Shown here: piece by piece, positions 36,901-51,900 of the stretch
Layout: each line of letters begins with the position of its first letter
How positions within the stretch are numbered: the stretch's first letter is position 1
DNA from: Mytilisepta virgata
Lineage: Eukaryota; Mollusca; Bivalvia; Mytilida; Mytilidae
Direction: 5' to 3'
NCBI GenBank assembly: GCA_028015205.1
Contig: CM051516.1
Span: 62,624,230-62,688,229 of the forward strand
DNA: 64,000 nucleotides
Notes under the pieces: model-generated
The model's database searches: none
What the model was told of the DNA's origin: nothing
Seen by the model: the letters and a program-made list of their open reading frames with translations, nothing else
Position numbers and translations under genes: made by a program

Positions 36901-39900
36901 GGAATTTAGGTATATTGATTAATATAAACCTGCATTTGTATTTACATTAGTAATTTTAAAAAAATCAAATTTGACTTTAATGAAATTGAGTTGTGTCCCT
37001 TTAGTATTGAGGGTTGAAATTTTTGGTGTCCAGGAAAATCTTGTGATTTTTAGTTAACTTCTCATACTGGAACCAGATTTTCATGATTTTCATATTCTTC
37101 ATTGTGTCTTTGATGGATATTACCAACAAAACAGACATTTATATCTATTATAGAACTTTTGTGTACAGTTTGTGTACAGTTTATTGTCTTGAAATCTACT
37201 CACCAAAAATGACTGTAGTAAAAAGACATTTGTCCAGCCATTTTGACAATAGGTCATTTAAAGGGCTATCTCATGAAGAAATAATAGAAGGAATAGGGAA
37301 ACAAGTAGAACTGACAAATATTAATGCTATTCAAATCACGAAAAAAAGTGTTATAGTTTCATTAAAGGATGAAGTGGTCAATAAGGAGAAACTCTTGTCT
37401 CGAGGTATGACACTAAGAAACAGGTCAGTGAGCTTTTTAGATATAGAAAAAAACAGTAACACATATAATAGTGAAAGATGCACCTTATGAATTAGACAAC
37501 TGTTATATAGCAACCCAAATGATCAAATATGGCTCAGTGGTTCCGGGATCAGTTAAAAGAGGATACATCAAAGGAACTTAAATTGAAAATGGGTCAAGAT
37601 ATCTCGAAATTGTAAATTGTGTTCCCACCCTCCCAAATCGGACCAGATTTGGTCAGTATGAAGTGCGTCTTTTGGCTGACAACAATCGTACAGAATGTAT
37701 ATACTGTAAACTTAAAAGTCACCCGTCATACCAATGTAAAGATCGTCCAGATTTCCAAAAAAGATGTTACAATTGTACTCAAAATGGTCACTTTGCTAGA
37801 GACTGCACCAACGACCCCAAATGCTTACATTGTCATCAGTTTGGTCATACTAGACGTGATTGCGAGCAGTACAAATTTGAACAGGAAAAACGAGAATACA
37901 ATGGTTATGCCCCTGAAAACAGAGAGGATAAACACGCTAATGAAGACGAAGTCTCACAAAACAACACAAACAATGAGAATGATCACAAAAAAGGGAAATT
38001 ACAGAAATAAATGCAATATTAGGTGCCTCACACTGTATGAGGTTGGGAAATCTTGGAGATAATATTGTAAATATTTCAAGTTCCGGTGTTACCTTAGAAA
38101 ACATAGAACAATTGATAGAAGCGTTAAAGAGTAAAACTGAAAATGCGCATGTAGGAAAAACTGCTATATGTCTAGGTACAAATGACGTGGGGATAAACAA
38201 AGATGACAGTGACCAAATAGATGTGCATGCTACTAGACCAATTGCAGCTGTGAAATCTCAATTTCCGAAAGCGCAGATTGGGGTATGCAACATTATCCTA
38301 CGCAGGGGCAACATTAACTTTATTCAAATGTTAAATGAATTGGCACAAAACGTAAACAAGTTTCTCTACAAACTGTGCTTGCGAGACGAACAATTAAAAT
38401 ATATTTACCTTTAACACGAATTTTACAAACAAGGTGTTATAGTCAAAACATTTTTCGATAAAAATGACAGCAACGGAGTACATATTAGCGAGGAAGGTGT
38501 GTAAATTATGATCAATAAATTAAATAATTTCTACGCAATATATAATTTCGGATATCAATCGGACTCCATCTGACCGCACGCACATCAGAAGTTAAAATAC
38601 AGCAACACCACCTTCAGCGGATCGCAAAAACAAACTCTCCAAAATGTAAACTTGACTTTAGACTTAACTACATGTTAAACCTATAAAACAAAGCAGATAT
38701 TACTCTTGAACTTTATACTATAATTAATATATATATTAAAAAAATCGTTGTGTTTTTTAAGTTTTTTTTCTATATTTAAAATGTACATTTTGTGTATTAT
38801 TTCTTCTTTTTGAAAATTTTCCAATTTTTTATCCTGGGTAGTTATGCTATATGTATGTTAATTGTATGATGATACTTTTATGCTGTGTATATATTGTCTT
38901 TAATGTTGTACTCTTATGATAATTACAAACGATGTAAATGCTTCATTTGTTTGAATTTGTTACGATAATGCATAGAAAACAGACCAAAACCTTTACTTGT
39001 TACAGGCTATGAATGTGAAATGGAAGGTATACTTACAAAAAAGAGAGTTAAATGTTCTAATGTTGCAGTTGGTTAAGCACTAAATACGTGTGTAGAACAT
39101 TTTGAAAAAAAAGATGTTTAAAACAAAAACTATTAAGTGACACTTAATATTGCTACGATTAATGTAAATGGATTACGAGATACTAAAAAACGAGATCTGA
39201 TTTTTAATTGGTTGTTTTCCCCAAAAAATGATCTTATTTGCATTCAAGAAACACATTGCACTGAAAAAGAAATAAATAAATTGAAAAATGAGTGGAAAAA
39301 CCGCGGTAGTGGCGAAAGCTACTGGTGCTGTGGTACTAATGACTCTAGAGGAGTAGGGATTCTTTTAAGCAAAAGTTTTCCTGTTAATTTCCACTTTGTA
39401 AATAGTATAGAAAAAAGAGATTCAATCCTAAAATTAATTACGTACACAGCAATCTATTACAGTACCAACGTATATACACCAAATAAAGGGAATGATCGAA
39501 AAGCCTTTTTTAATTCTTTAAATGACACAAGCTATGATTATTCAAATATATGCTGAACATTACACTATTACTTTAGGAGATTTCAATTGTTGTCTAGATA
39601 AAAAAAAAACTAGACAGTTCTCCATCACATCAATCAGATGATGTTGGGGTTCATGAATTAAAAAAAATGTTAAACAGACATGATTTATGCGATATCTGGA
39701 GAAGTCGATTCCCAAACATCAAAAAAATTTCCTTTCAAAGAGGTAAATTCAAATCACGAATAGATAATATTTTCTGTAGCAATGCTTTAAACGATAAAGT
39801 TTTTAACGTACAAATTCGACAGTTTCCTTTCAGTGACCACGACATTATCTCAGCTTGTATAAAATTAGATGAAATAGAAAGGAGGCCTGGTATATGGATC

Positions 39901-42900
39901 ATGAATTTAAATACAATCAAAACTGAAGAATTTAAAAATACTCAACTGTGACTACAAAATTAGTGCAAAAATTCTCGCAGAAAGATTAAAAATTGTATTA
40001 CCAAAGATTATTCATACTGATCAGAAAGGTTTTGTGAAGGGCAGAATAATTGCAGATGTAAACAGAATGATTCAAAAAATTATAGAATATATCGATCAAG
40101 AAAAAGATGAGGGAATTTTAATCTTTTTGAACCAAGAAAAAGCTTTTGATACGGTAGAATGTGGTTGGTTGGATTATGTATTAAAACATTTCAATTTTGG
40201 TACTAAGTTCAGAAATTGGGTTAAAATACTTTTATATAATTCAGTAACTTGTATAAAAACAAACGGTTTGTATCTAAATATTTCCCTATAACTCGCTCTG
40301 CCAGACAGGGATGTCGAAAACCTCCTCTTCGTTACATTTTACAAGCAGAGCCTATGGCATGTGCAATAAGGGCAAATTATGAAATAGAAGGTATTAAACT
40401 TCCGTTGTATCATGAACGAGATGATATTGAGGCAAAACTATGTATGTTTGCTGACGATTCGCAACTATTTAATAGGAATGAAAAATCAGTTAATAATTCT
40501 TTTGAGAAATTTTCCAAATATGAAAAAGCTTCCGGGTAAAAAAAAAACGAAAGGATTGTTGATAGGAATTACAAAAAGACAAAAGCCAAAATTTGACAAA
40601 ATTCCATGGGTAAATGACAATGTGAAATCATTGGGTATTAAACACGGATACAATATCACTGATGAAAATATATGGCAATCCATAATTGAAAAAATAAAAA
40701 AACTGCGTACATGTATGGAAAACTCGAAAACTCTCTATGGCTGGAAAAACCCTGATAGTGAAAATTTACTGCTATCAAAATTCACTTATCTGGCTGAAAT
40801 TCGTAATATACCAGACAGATATATTAAGGACATTAATACAATTATATGGGGATTCATATGGGAAAGAGGGTTTATCAATTAGAAAGAAGTGTTTGTTGTT
40901 TGAAAAATTCTGAAGGTGGGATAGGCATGATTAAAACAATATATCGTATTATACATGAACCTTTAGAAACCTGGAATGCGATTGGTAAATTTTGCTTTAG
41001 CAAGTTTGATAATAAATTTAATGAACATTACTTTTTATGTACGTGCTCAAATCTGACCGGATTAAATTTAAATGGTATGTCAGCTTTTTACCGCAAAGGA
41101 ATTTTAGATTCGTCCAATTTTTTAAAACAGCTACAAAATCCGTACACTAAGGAAGACATATTAAATCAAAAATTGTTTGGAAACGCTAACATTCGATTTC
41201 AAAATAAAGCTCTATTTTATCAATCATTTTCAAAAAGTAATATAAAGAAAATTAGGGACATATGGGATGAAAACACAAATGATTTTCTAAATTGTAATAA
41301 AATATTTGGAAGATTATTAGACAAAAGAAATTGTATTTCCGAACTATCTAGAATTAAAAATTAATTCCAAGAGAATATATCCTAATTATAAAAAAACATT
41401 CAAATACAAAACAAAGAGAAAAACTTTGAATTAAACATGACGGAGGATTTAACTTTGGTAAATAAGTGTAACAAAACAATTGAATCAAAAAAGATTCTAC
41501 TTAAATGTATTCAGTCAATTTTCAAACAGCAATCTGAACCTAAATGCCAAAGAGAATGGAATGAAATATACAGTATCACTAAACCCTGGAATAACATTTG
41601 GATGTTTTTAAGCGAAATGGACATTGAAAATAAAGTGAAAGAATTCCAATGGAAATGTTCACATAATATTACATTCACCGAGATGGGATTGTCCGATGGA
41701 AAATGTCATATGTGTAAAAAGGAAAACAATATTGAGTCTCTCCAACATTTCTTTTTTCTATGTGACATTTCTAATAAAATTGTACAAGAAATCAAGGTAA
41801 TTTTAACAGAATCAAATATTTTACTAAATAATAATATAAACGAAAAAGATATGATGTTAGGAATTTTTCAAGATTCAAACTCAACTTTTCTTATAAACAC
41901 ATTAATTTTTTACTCAAAGTGGACACTGTGGAAATTGAGAAATAAAATTAAATATGAAAATTTAAAACTCAGTGATCAGGTCATAGTGTCAATCTGGTAA
42001 AAAATTTGAAGCTGAATTGATCTGGTATCTCTCACGTGAATTTCAACAAAAACATTGATAATGTAAAATGTTTTGAAATAATTCAAAATATAACATAAAT
42101 GCCTTAAACTCTTACGTCTTTATATGTGAAATATTTTTTTTAATAATACAAAATATAACATAAATGCCTTAAACTCATACGTCTTTATATGTGAAAGTAC
42201 CTTCACTTTAAGATGTGTTTGATTCATTCATAATTATGTTAATGGTATGTGTTTTTTTTTCATTGGTATATTGATGTAATTTTTAAAGAGGAACTTGTGA
42301 ACATGCATTAGAAGAAAAAGGTTCTCATGTGTATTGAATTTAGATGTAAATAAATATTTGCAACCCTGGACAAATGACAACAATGTAAACAGAGCCCCTT
42401 AGCCTGCAACCTGGGCGACTAAGGAAGATTTGTTAACAGGCGATTCAGGAATAAATTATGTATTGATCTTTAAAAAAAATTTAATGTTGGCAGTTTGACG
42501 TTATAAAATTATGAAATGTTCTGGATGCTAAGAGAGGTGTGTTTCCAATGCATACATTGTAGAAATGTTCCAGATATTTTTTAATCGTTTGTTTCCAATT
42601 ATTATTGTTCAAAGGTTTGTTCTGATTTGGATTCTTATTGGTATTAGAAAATGTTCAACCCAGAGATCACATATAATGCATCAAAAAGTACAGGTCGTTT
42701 TGTTGGTTATAAACCCGCAGACAAAAGTCTAATCTAAATTCAAGACGGAAGCAATTTTACTCCACGAACTAAGTTTGTGACCTTGACTATATACATTTCA
42801 ATCGGCACACATCCCAAAAATGTTTAAGAATTCGGTTCAATCTATCTGGGACAAATGTCCAGTAAATCTAATTTATCAATTTGCAGTAGACAGTATTTAA

Positions 42901-45900
42901 ATATCCGTATAACGGTGGAAATTTTAAAATATTTATAAGAAAAGGTTTTGCATTATTGATGATTACTGCTTTGTTCATATTTCAAATCTTTGGTCCGATT
43001 TATTCAACTGCAAAAGAGATGCTCTATTGACAAAAAAACAGAAATTTGAACAATCGTCTATACTGAATGAACACAGGGTCTACAATACAATTATATGTGT
43101 TTGTTTGTACCTATATCGGTCCTAAGATGAATAGAATTTTGTCTTTTCCTTGCTATTAATTAATTTGAGTAAATAATATTTCTTGCAACAATACTGAAAT
43201 ATTATTTATTGATACAAATTTTCTATTTAACTGTAGATTAATATTCTTTGCAAAAAGTTATTTCTATAGTCCAACGAAATAAATTACTGTTTATGAATAA
43301 AAAATCTTTGTTCCTTTAAAGAAAACATAAAGTTTGTAGATATTTTGCATGTAAACGTATGTATATATACATATACATTTACAAGTTTACTAATTAAATC
43401 ATGTTACCACTTCATAAAAGCTGGTATTGAATGAGCATATAACATATGCGAAATTTATATTTATCTAATTGTTACCACGAAGGGTGAACGTTTGTTTCAA
43501 ACAAGTATTTTCGTGCAAAACTCGTCTTTATCGATTGATTTAAAAGATGTATTGTAGTCTGATATGAAATATTCTGAGAACGTTTACCTTTACACATATC
43601 TTCTTGCTCGTCAGACCCATCATCACAATCTGCATATCCATTGCAGAAGTTACCTTTATTTATACATTGATATCCATCCGCGCACTTCTCTTCTTTCAAT
43701 CCACACTCTCTGGCTGAAAATTATAGTGCGAACAGTAGTTTTTATGTTCTGTATAATGTTTTATTGGTATCATCAATGACATGTTACGCAAGAAAATTGT
43801 GGGAAAATGAGTCAAACGTAGTTGTAGTTCATTTTGTTTCTGATTGTGATCGCAAGTCAGAGAAAGTGACAACTACAGAAATCAATTCTTGCCTTTATGG
43901 TAAAGATCATTATCAATAACGAGCAATTGAAAATTTTCAGTTGTACCTAAATCTGAATTTAAACTAACAGTTAATAAATAACTAAGACGTCGTGCTTCTT
44001 GTTTGAATTTAGGAACGTCTATAAATGTATATATATGTCATAGAAAAAGTCAAAAAATACTAAAGGGATATTCGAAGGAGGGAGAAATGAAAACAACTAC
44101 GGAGAACAACGAAGAAAAGACCAAAACAAAACATGCACTACAATTAAAAACTAAAAACATAGTCGTAAAGTTTTGTATTCATAATTCCTCTGGTGTCAAC
44201 TTCGAAGTGAAGGTCAAGATAATATGCAGACTTGGCAGTGTCTGTGGTATCCTTAATTTCGAGGTCAATAGGATAGATGAGATGTAATAAATTCCCAAAA
44301 CGTGATAAAAAATCATTTATGTAGCGGAAGCTACAATTAAATGTACGGGCTAACTTCTTCTTTTTTCCTTAAAAAGCCCGCCAAGAAAGTCTGCCTGATA
44401 TGAGTAAAGGAACAAGTCGGCCAGGAGTGGCGCACAATTAGTGCCCATAGGAATGTCAATAGTCTGTTGGAAAACACGTCCACCAAATTAAACAAATATG
44501 TTGTCGATCAAAAATTAAATCATCCGGACAATTTCGTCCTCTATATATTTTTTGTTAAATTTAGAGTGGTTTTTAACAAAGTAGGATTTATCTCTTCCAA
44601 TGACAATGCATGTGTATCTGCTGTTGCCGTTTTTATTTTGAAAGCATCGATGGATTAGATCTTTCAAATTCACCTTCAGTTTTGAATGAGGAATGGTGGT
44701 ATAGAGGGTATAGAAACTAAATGTTTCATGCTGTTTATACTGAATTGGACCGAGATCGTAAAATATCCTTTAAGTCTTTGGAGTTATTTAATATCCACAT
44801 TTGATTGATACCACTTCTTCATTAGCTTGTCTCACAATAAGTTTGGAGGCCCGTTTTGACAGCTGTTAAAATAGAAGTTATAAGTTGAGACAGGGGTTTC
44901 ATGGAACACTTGGCATGTACAGCTATAATGCGTTGTTTGTATGGTCACTTACTTGGGTATCCAGTACAAGGTAGGAAGATCACAATCATCATCTTTGATG
45001 GAAATATCAAATGACGATAAACCGATCTATGATTGTTGTTTATTTCTTCTTGGAAAGTGTTGTAACTTTATAGGTAGGATTGACAAGAGAACCAGCAATC
45101 CTTCGTTCATTAATCAAGCATTGAATACAGTAGCTTATGCATACAAAAACGATGTTATTAGGTTCCTTGCAGGAACAACAACATATTTGTCATGAATGGC
45201 GGAAAATTTCTTCACAGCATCAGGGTTGCTGAAGACTGATGTTCTTTTTTTTACTCATAGACCTTCTAAGTTTATCAATTCGAACTTGCATCAACGATCT
45301 CACAGCTTAAACCCACTCTGAAAACGAATCTAGATGCTCTTGTTCACGTTTGGCTTAGTCCCTAACAGCATCCATCAGTAGTTTGAAATTATATTTCCAA
45401 TTTGTGGATTGTGGTTCGCGGTACTTAGGACCTTTTGCAAGGAAATCACGAACACACTCATTGTCTATAATATTTAAGTCTGCAGTGATGACATGGCCAA
45501 CAGGACTATATTTGAATGGAGAACTGTTAAATTAGGGGGCTTAGCTTTGAATCGTCGATTTTGAGGTGCTGCAATACACATTTGTGATTGAAGATTTTTG
45601 GTGCAAAGGGTGTAATATAGGTATAAGAAATAATGGGGACAGACTGATGTTTGAAATAAGGCGGAACTTTTAATATGACTGATTTGTGGTGAAGGATATT
45701 GCCAAGATTTACGGCATCTAAACCTTTGTTGGCAAAAAAGAATGGAAGAAGAAAACGGTCTTCTTGTTCAATTTCATGTGTATCAACTGGTTTGAAAAGC
45801 CGGATGCCCAATATCCAACACACCAGAGGTCAGTTTGTATTCAGGTGAATTAGAATCAGTAGTTCTAATGTCTAAACAGGCTTGATATAAAGTGTGTAGT

Positions 45901-48900
45901 TTTCGGAGGGGTAAAGAATACAATTTAGTGCGAATGTGATGAAGACATAAATGTTTTTGTAGGAAAGGGAAAAGGCCTTTGATAGAAACATCATTGTATA
46001 ATGTCTATTGCCATGACTCCATTTACGTCGTTGATGATTAGGAAATAGCTTTATCACATTCACATCACTGCATCCAGGACTTGATAGAATACCTACACTA
46101 TTGACACACAGTCTCCAAGATCCAGTATTTTCAAAATAACTCTTATGCAAAAATATGACACATACCTTTACACATTTCCTCATTTTCGTCTGAGCCGTCA
46201 TTACAGTTATCTACTCTATTACAAATATCACTTTTGTAGATGCATTGAAGTCCATCATCACATTTTTCTTGTTCAGAATCACAAGCATAATCTGTAATAG
46301 TAATTTTACATATGTGAGGAAAAACGGACATGGAGTGAAATTACCCCGGAAATTACGAAGAAAGCACAAAATCACACGTATATAACCAAACAGTGAATAT
46401 AAATAGATTGATCACCTACATGAATTAACCGTATTAACCATATTAAGATTGCGATGAACATTATATGAAACCAGTTTTGATGCAAAATAAATGTATGTTT
46501 TATGTCTCATCAGTCTTACAGCCATTTTTGATTCACAAACTATGGATAATCACGCCCACATATCTCTGTTATTCATAACAATTATTTATGGTTTAATTTT
46601 TGCAAAACACTGAATAATTTGAAAATTGGTGGAATGTGATTCGATGATGTATCGCCCCAATAAGTTGGGTACAACTAGTGTTGAGAAATTCGTTCAGAAC
46701 TAACACTCCTGGTTTTTATAGGAGTTCGTGTTGTTCATTGTTTTTTAGTTTTCTGTGTTTATTTGTTATGTTATGGTTGTTCATTTGTCTTCCCGGGTTT
46801 GTCTATCCAATGGATTACGTTTTTGTTATTGCTCCTTCGTATATTTGTCCTTTTTATCAATACAGTTTTGTAACCAAACGTACGGCACATTTTAATTCAA
46901 TTGACCTTGTACATTTATTTTCAAATTCAAACAATGGAACCCTACTACGTGGTATAATAAGAAGCCGAGAAGGTTGAATTTATACATATCAATATTTATT
47001 ATATTTTGCTTAATATTTGTAGAACGATTTTTGATTTTTTTCTGAATGTTAAAAATATTTCTTGGCAGAAGTCTAATGTAAACTATTACAATATCTATAC
47101 TTTTTCCAGCCGTTTCTGACAATGTAGGTTATTATCTATTAAATTCTATGGAAACAGATATTTCAGTTTTAGTTATTGTGTGAAAAAAAATCATTGTGAC
47201 TCTATATTTTTAAGGGGATATAATCATTAAAAAATATAATCATAATGCACATGTACATTTTCCATAATATAATTATGAAAAAAAGTTTAAATGAAGTCAC
47301 AAAAAGATATACACATATGTTCAGTTCGAAATGTATTACGCCTTTGAAAACAGCATACCTGAAAATTCCACCCCATATTTGGCGGTTTTTTTTTCATACC
47401 TTTGCACATATTTCGATCTTCATCCGACCCATCGTTACACCTTGTTTCTCCATCACACCTTTCCCATGTTCCTACACACATTAGATCATCTGAACATTTA
47501 AAGTATCCCTCTTCACAGGTAAAACCTGAAAAAAACAAATGTAACGAACATTAGGCTTTAATTTCTAACATTAAAGTCTACTTCATAACGTAGAAGGTCT
47601 TGTTTACCCTTCCGGAGTATCTTATTTGATTCTCGGTTTTGTGGGAGTTAACGTTCCCAGTGCTTTGTTTCTTCTGTTTGTTTTTTCTCTTTGGTTGCTT
47701 AGTGTTTTTAACTGGTTTGTCTGTGTCTGTGTTGTATTTGTTTGTTTTAAATATTTCTGTTTGTATGAATTCGCCGTGACTCAGAACTGTTTTCCCATAG
47801 AATTTAACAACTGTCTTATTCTTTACCGATATCAACTAGTTATATTTTTCTTTCTCCAGTTATTTAAAAAATAATTAACTTCTTAATAGTTGTTACAATA
47901 TTGTACATGTATATCATTATATTACACACATGTGTTCAATTCCCTGCTTTCCAAATACATGTAATATGCAAGTGAAAGTGATAAGTAGTGCACATTACAA
48001 ATTTACCATGTATAAATCTTAATTAATTTAATTCCAAGTAAATAACAAATTATTATTAATAACTAAATTCAAATATTAATATACTAAGGATGTTTTGTCG
48101 ACTCAGATTACTATTTGACGATACCTTTACATGATTCGCCCTCGTCTGATCCATCAGAGCAATCATTGTATCCATCACAAAATCCTGATATCTGCATACA
48201 TTGAATCTGGTTATCACATTTCCTTTCGTATTCACCACAACTTCTGGCTTTAATAAAACATCATAACATTTGTAATACATATATTATTGCATACGCAAGT
48301 GAAAGACTATGATGTCTGCAGAAAATGTGTGATTCTTATGTAAAAATAAGAATAAAGTGTATATTGATAAATTCTTGTGAGAGCCACTATTTATAATTAT
48401 ACAGACATATTACAATAACTAATCCACAGATTTTCAAAAACAGTCATGAAATACCAAAGTAATATTCGAAGTAGGGGAAAATCGAAAACAATTGACAAAC
48501 TCCACAGAACAACGAAGACAAAACCAAAACAATACAAACACTGCACTTAAAAACTAAAAACAACATCAATCACCCGGGGTCGACTCAATTGCTCCAAAAG
48601 AGTAAGCCGTCTCTACATCCTTTAAGACACCCGCCATGCTGTCCATGTCAAATCCGGTATGAGTAAGGGACAACATTAATGGATCAGGTCCATTTTCATT
48701 TGGGAAACGGTTTTTTTTCAAACCAGTCAACTAAGTCATGATGACGTCCACAAAATGACTCGAACTTAGAAGCAACATACCAATGTTTGAGCAACTTTTC
48801 TGTCAGGAGCCGGGATCTGTCCAGGAAGTCATTAAGGGTATACGATACAGTTACAGGGGAGATAATCGCGTCGCTAACGTCCAACTAGAACTTTTCGCGG

Positions 48901-51900
48901 AACATTTTCCTTTTCCCGCAACGTCGCTAATTCGGACGTCTCCTTTTCGCGGAAAATAACGTTACGTCTTAAAACTCTTCGCGCAGAGATGGAAATATAT
49001 GTATTGCTTTGGATAGAAACAGAAGTTCAATAATCGGCGAAAATTGTCAGTATCTCCAGATATATATGGAAAAAGCAATTTTATAAAAAGTATTTTTACA
49101 GAGGCAACGCATTCCACAGCATTATGTCCCATTGGTGACAGTACATTTTACACAAATGATGCAATAAGCAAAATTGTTGTAAAACATATAATTTGATCAG
49201 GAATTCATTTCAAAGAGAGTGATTCCAAGCCTTTTATTCATACACGCGGGAATAAAGACCACGCGAATATCCGTTTTGCGTTATGATGGCACCTCATTTC
49301 CCGCTTAAAATCAAAAGTTGTACCAATGGATAAAAAGTCGACAGTTTTTTCAAAATATCTAAAAAATGAGATAATGGACCCCTTAATTTCGAAACTGCAT
49401 TCGATAGCAAATTATAAGGACAACATTATGTGATTTTTAGATTAAAATTATTAATAGCAGATTTTTGTTTAATACACTGATGTATCGTGCCTAAATTCAA
49501 GGTTTTTGGTAATATATCACATATTTTGAAAAAAAATGAAAAGATCTTGTAGCACAAAATCGTCTAAATTTTATTTACCGGGAGAGAAGAGATATTCGTT
49601 TTCTTTATGCAAAAAACCCGATGTATTTATCTTTTAAAACAAGAAAGTAATTTATTTTTAACGAAATAGGTGAAAAGACGATATTTGCACAATTTTAGTA
49701 AAAATCCCGGAAATTGAACCTTAAATATCTCAAAAAGTAGCATATGAAGTGTAATTTTCTTTGTATGTTTAGAAAGATAGGTGAAAAAACTACCAATATG
49801 CAAAATCTCAAAGAAAAATCAATAGGAGATCGAAACTGTATCGTATTCCCTTAAACTTACATTGTATTTCAAATTAATAGTTTTGTTTTACCTTGCAGAT
49901 CGTTTTTGTAATTTGAATTTCCTCTTCGGCATCCTGGTTTACTGTTTCATGTTTAAATAGTTGTGGCCTAAAGCACAACTTTATCGAATAGATATGCATC
50001 TATGTGCATCGGAATTGGTTTATACTTTACTTTATATGTCTTAAACACAAATTATTCATCAATTCTTGAAAGTAAAGAATGTCCAAAAGGTATAAAATCA
50101 TGTATAAAAACAATAAAACAATATTTTAAGTTAGAACAGAACGACTAGCGCAAATTGATTTGAAACATTCTGCAATACTTGAAAAAGAAATGCATAAATA
50201 ATGCATAGATAGAAGCCTTCAACAGGAAAAGAAAAGATCAGTTGGAAGTTTGATTAAACGCATTTTCGTACACACAGTTTTTAGTAACAATTCACGAAAT
50301 AAAGGCGTCCTGATAAAATTTGGTAATTGATCAGCCTGTACGGTTGAGATGTTTTCTGTACTAAAGCTTATACACACACAACAAAGGGAATACATACCTT
50401 TACACATATCTGAATCTTCGTCAGATCCGTCCGAGCAATCGGTGTGACCATTACAAAAACTATATTCACTCACACATTGTAGTCCATTGGCACACTTTTT
50501 GTTTCCTTCCCGACATTCCCTCGCTGTATTAAGGTACAAACAATGTCGAAATGTAATTTATATAGGTACTTTTATATCATTTTCCGTTTTATTTCTTGAA
50601 TATCATTTGACTCTTAAGATTAAGATAACCAAACCCTAATTTACAGATCAGCAAAACAAGTTGAGTTTTTCCAAAGAGCAAACGTGGCCGGGTGCTATTA
50701 TATAGAATTTAGAAATTGTGAACTAAAGACTTCACAGAGCTGTAGCTGATCATTCATCTTAATCTGCAACGGATGTTATCATACTATCATGGACTATGGG
50801 AAATACTTACCTAGTTCTTCATTTGTTTTCATGTTTTCTATGTTTTATTTTGTCATTTAATAACCTTGTTTTGTGTTGCTGTATACTTTGCGTAAGACTG
50901 AAGCCAGCTAAATGGATAAACTTTAGATGTTTTTCATAAAAATCCATATGAGTTAATATTCTGTTCAATTGCAACACTGGTTCTATATTTATAAAAAAAA
51001 AGGCATAATGTACATAGTTATATGCCAACGTACCCTAAGGGGTTCACTGGAGAATCTAGATGGAATATTAAAGAATATTTAAGAATTAGACTTCGCAAAT
51101 TGAATAAGGGATTAACTTTTGCAAATGAAAGTTACCTCTACACATCTCTGGATCTTCATCGGATCTATCATTGCAGTTCTCATAACCATTGCAAAGTTCG
51201 TAAATACTTAGACATTGTATGTTGTCTTTGCATTTGGTCTCATGTTCAGAACAGACAAAATCTGAAACGAAGAAGAATCAGGGTTGGTTTTAATTATCTT
51301 TACAATGTTTATTTTAATTTTTTCTAAAGTTTTTGGGGTGTTTTTTCCTTTTATTCTTTTATATTTTTTTTAATTTTTTTGTAAGAATATTTTGTTCTTC
51401 TATTATTTACATTTGTCTTTACGTAAAACACCTTTGAAAGAATAGAATATTGCTTACATTGTTTTATGTTTATTATTTGGCTTCAAAAGTTCTGACCAAT
51501 AGCATTGCTGATTAAGCTTAATTCAAAAATGCGCGTCGTTCGCGTGCAATTAAGATTGCAGAGTTTATTTTAAATTTTGAATCACTAATTAAACGAAACC
51601 TGCATTGATTTTTCGGAATACCCGTTCTTATAAAAATGCATTATGAATGAAATATTCAATGATATATTCTAGAGAAAAAAATCACTTTCACACTGAAACA
51701 ATGCAAATTAAACGTTTTTAGCATTTAAAGGGTGATACTTGCTCAATTTAGCCAAATCGGAATGTACGATAAAAGAAAAAAAAGCCATTTTTACAATTTT
51801 CAATCTTGACATACTAGTATGTTTATTTTGTGGGTTTTTCTAATTGTTTACAAGAAGTAAGTACATATAGGGCATGGTATGATGATATGATTTCGCCTGA

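Larger units (their letters stand above)
37083..42390 (+). mobile_element. Decayed L1/Tx1-type LINE
   Basis: ORF1 (37209-~38510), ORF2 (39137-42000) and a 3' untranslated part, in sense orientation and antisense to the LDLa gene. ORF2 has an AP-like endonuclease, a reverse transcriptase and a C-terminal CHCC motif. Several frameshifts, an internal deletion near 39950 and an altered catalytic residue make it inactive. At 42084-42200 a 65-bp unit (CAAAATATAACATAAATGCC) is duplicated in the 3' part. The outer ends are approximate. Confidence 0.85.

Noticed and set aside
37937..38200. Minus-strand 87-codon frame
   Set aside because: Antisense of the LINE ORF1 SGNH-like part; no domain.
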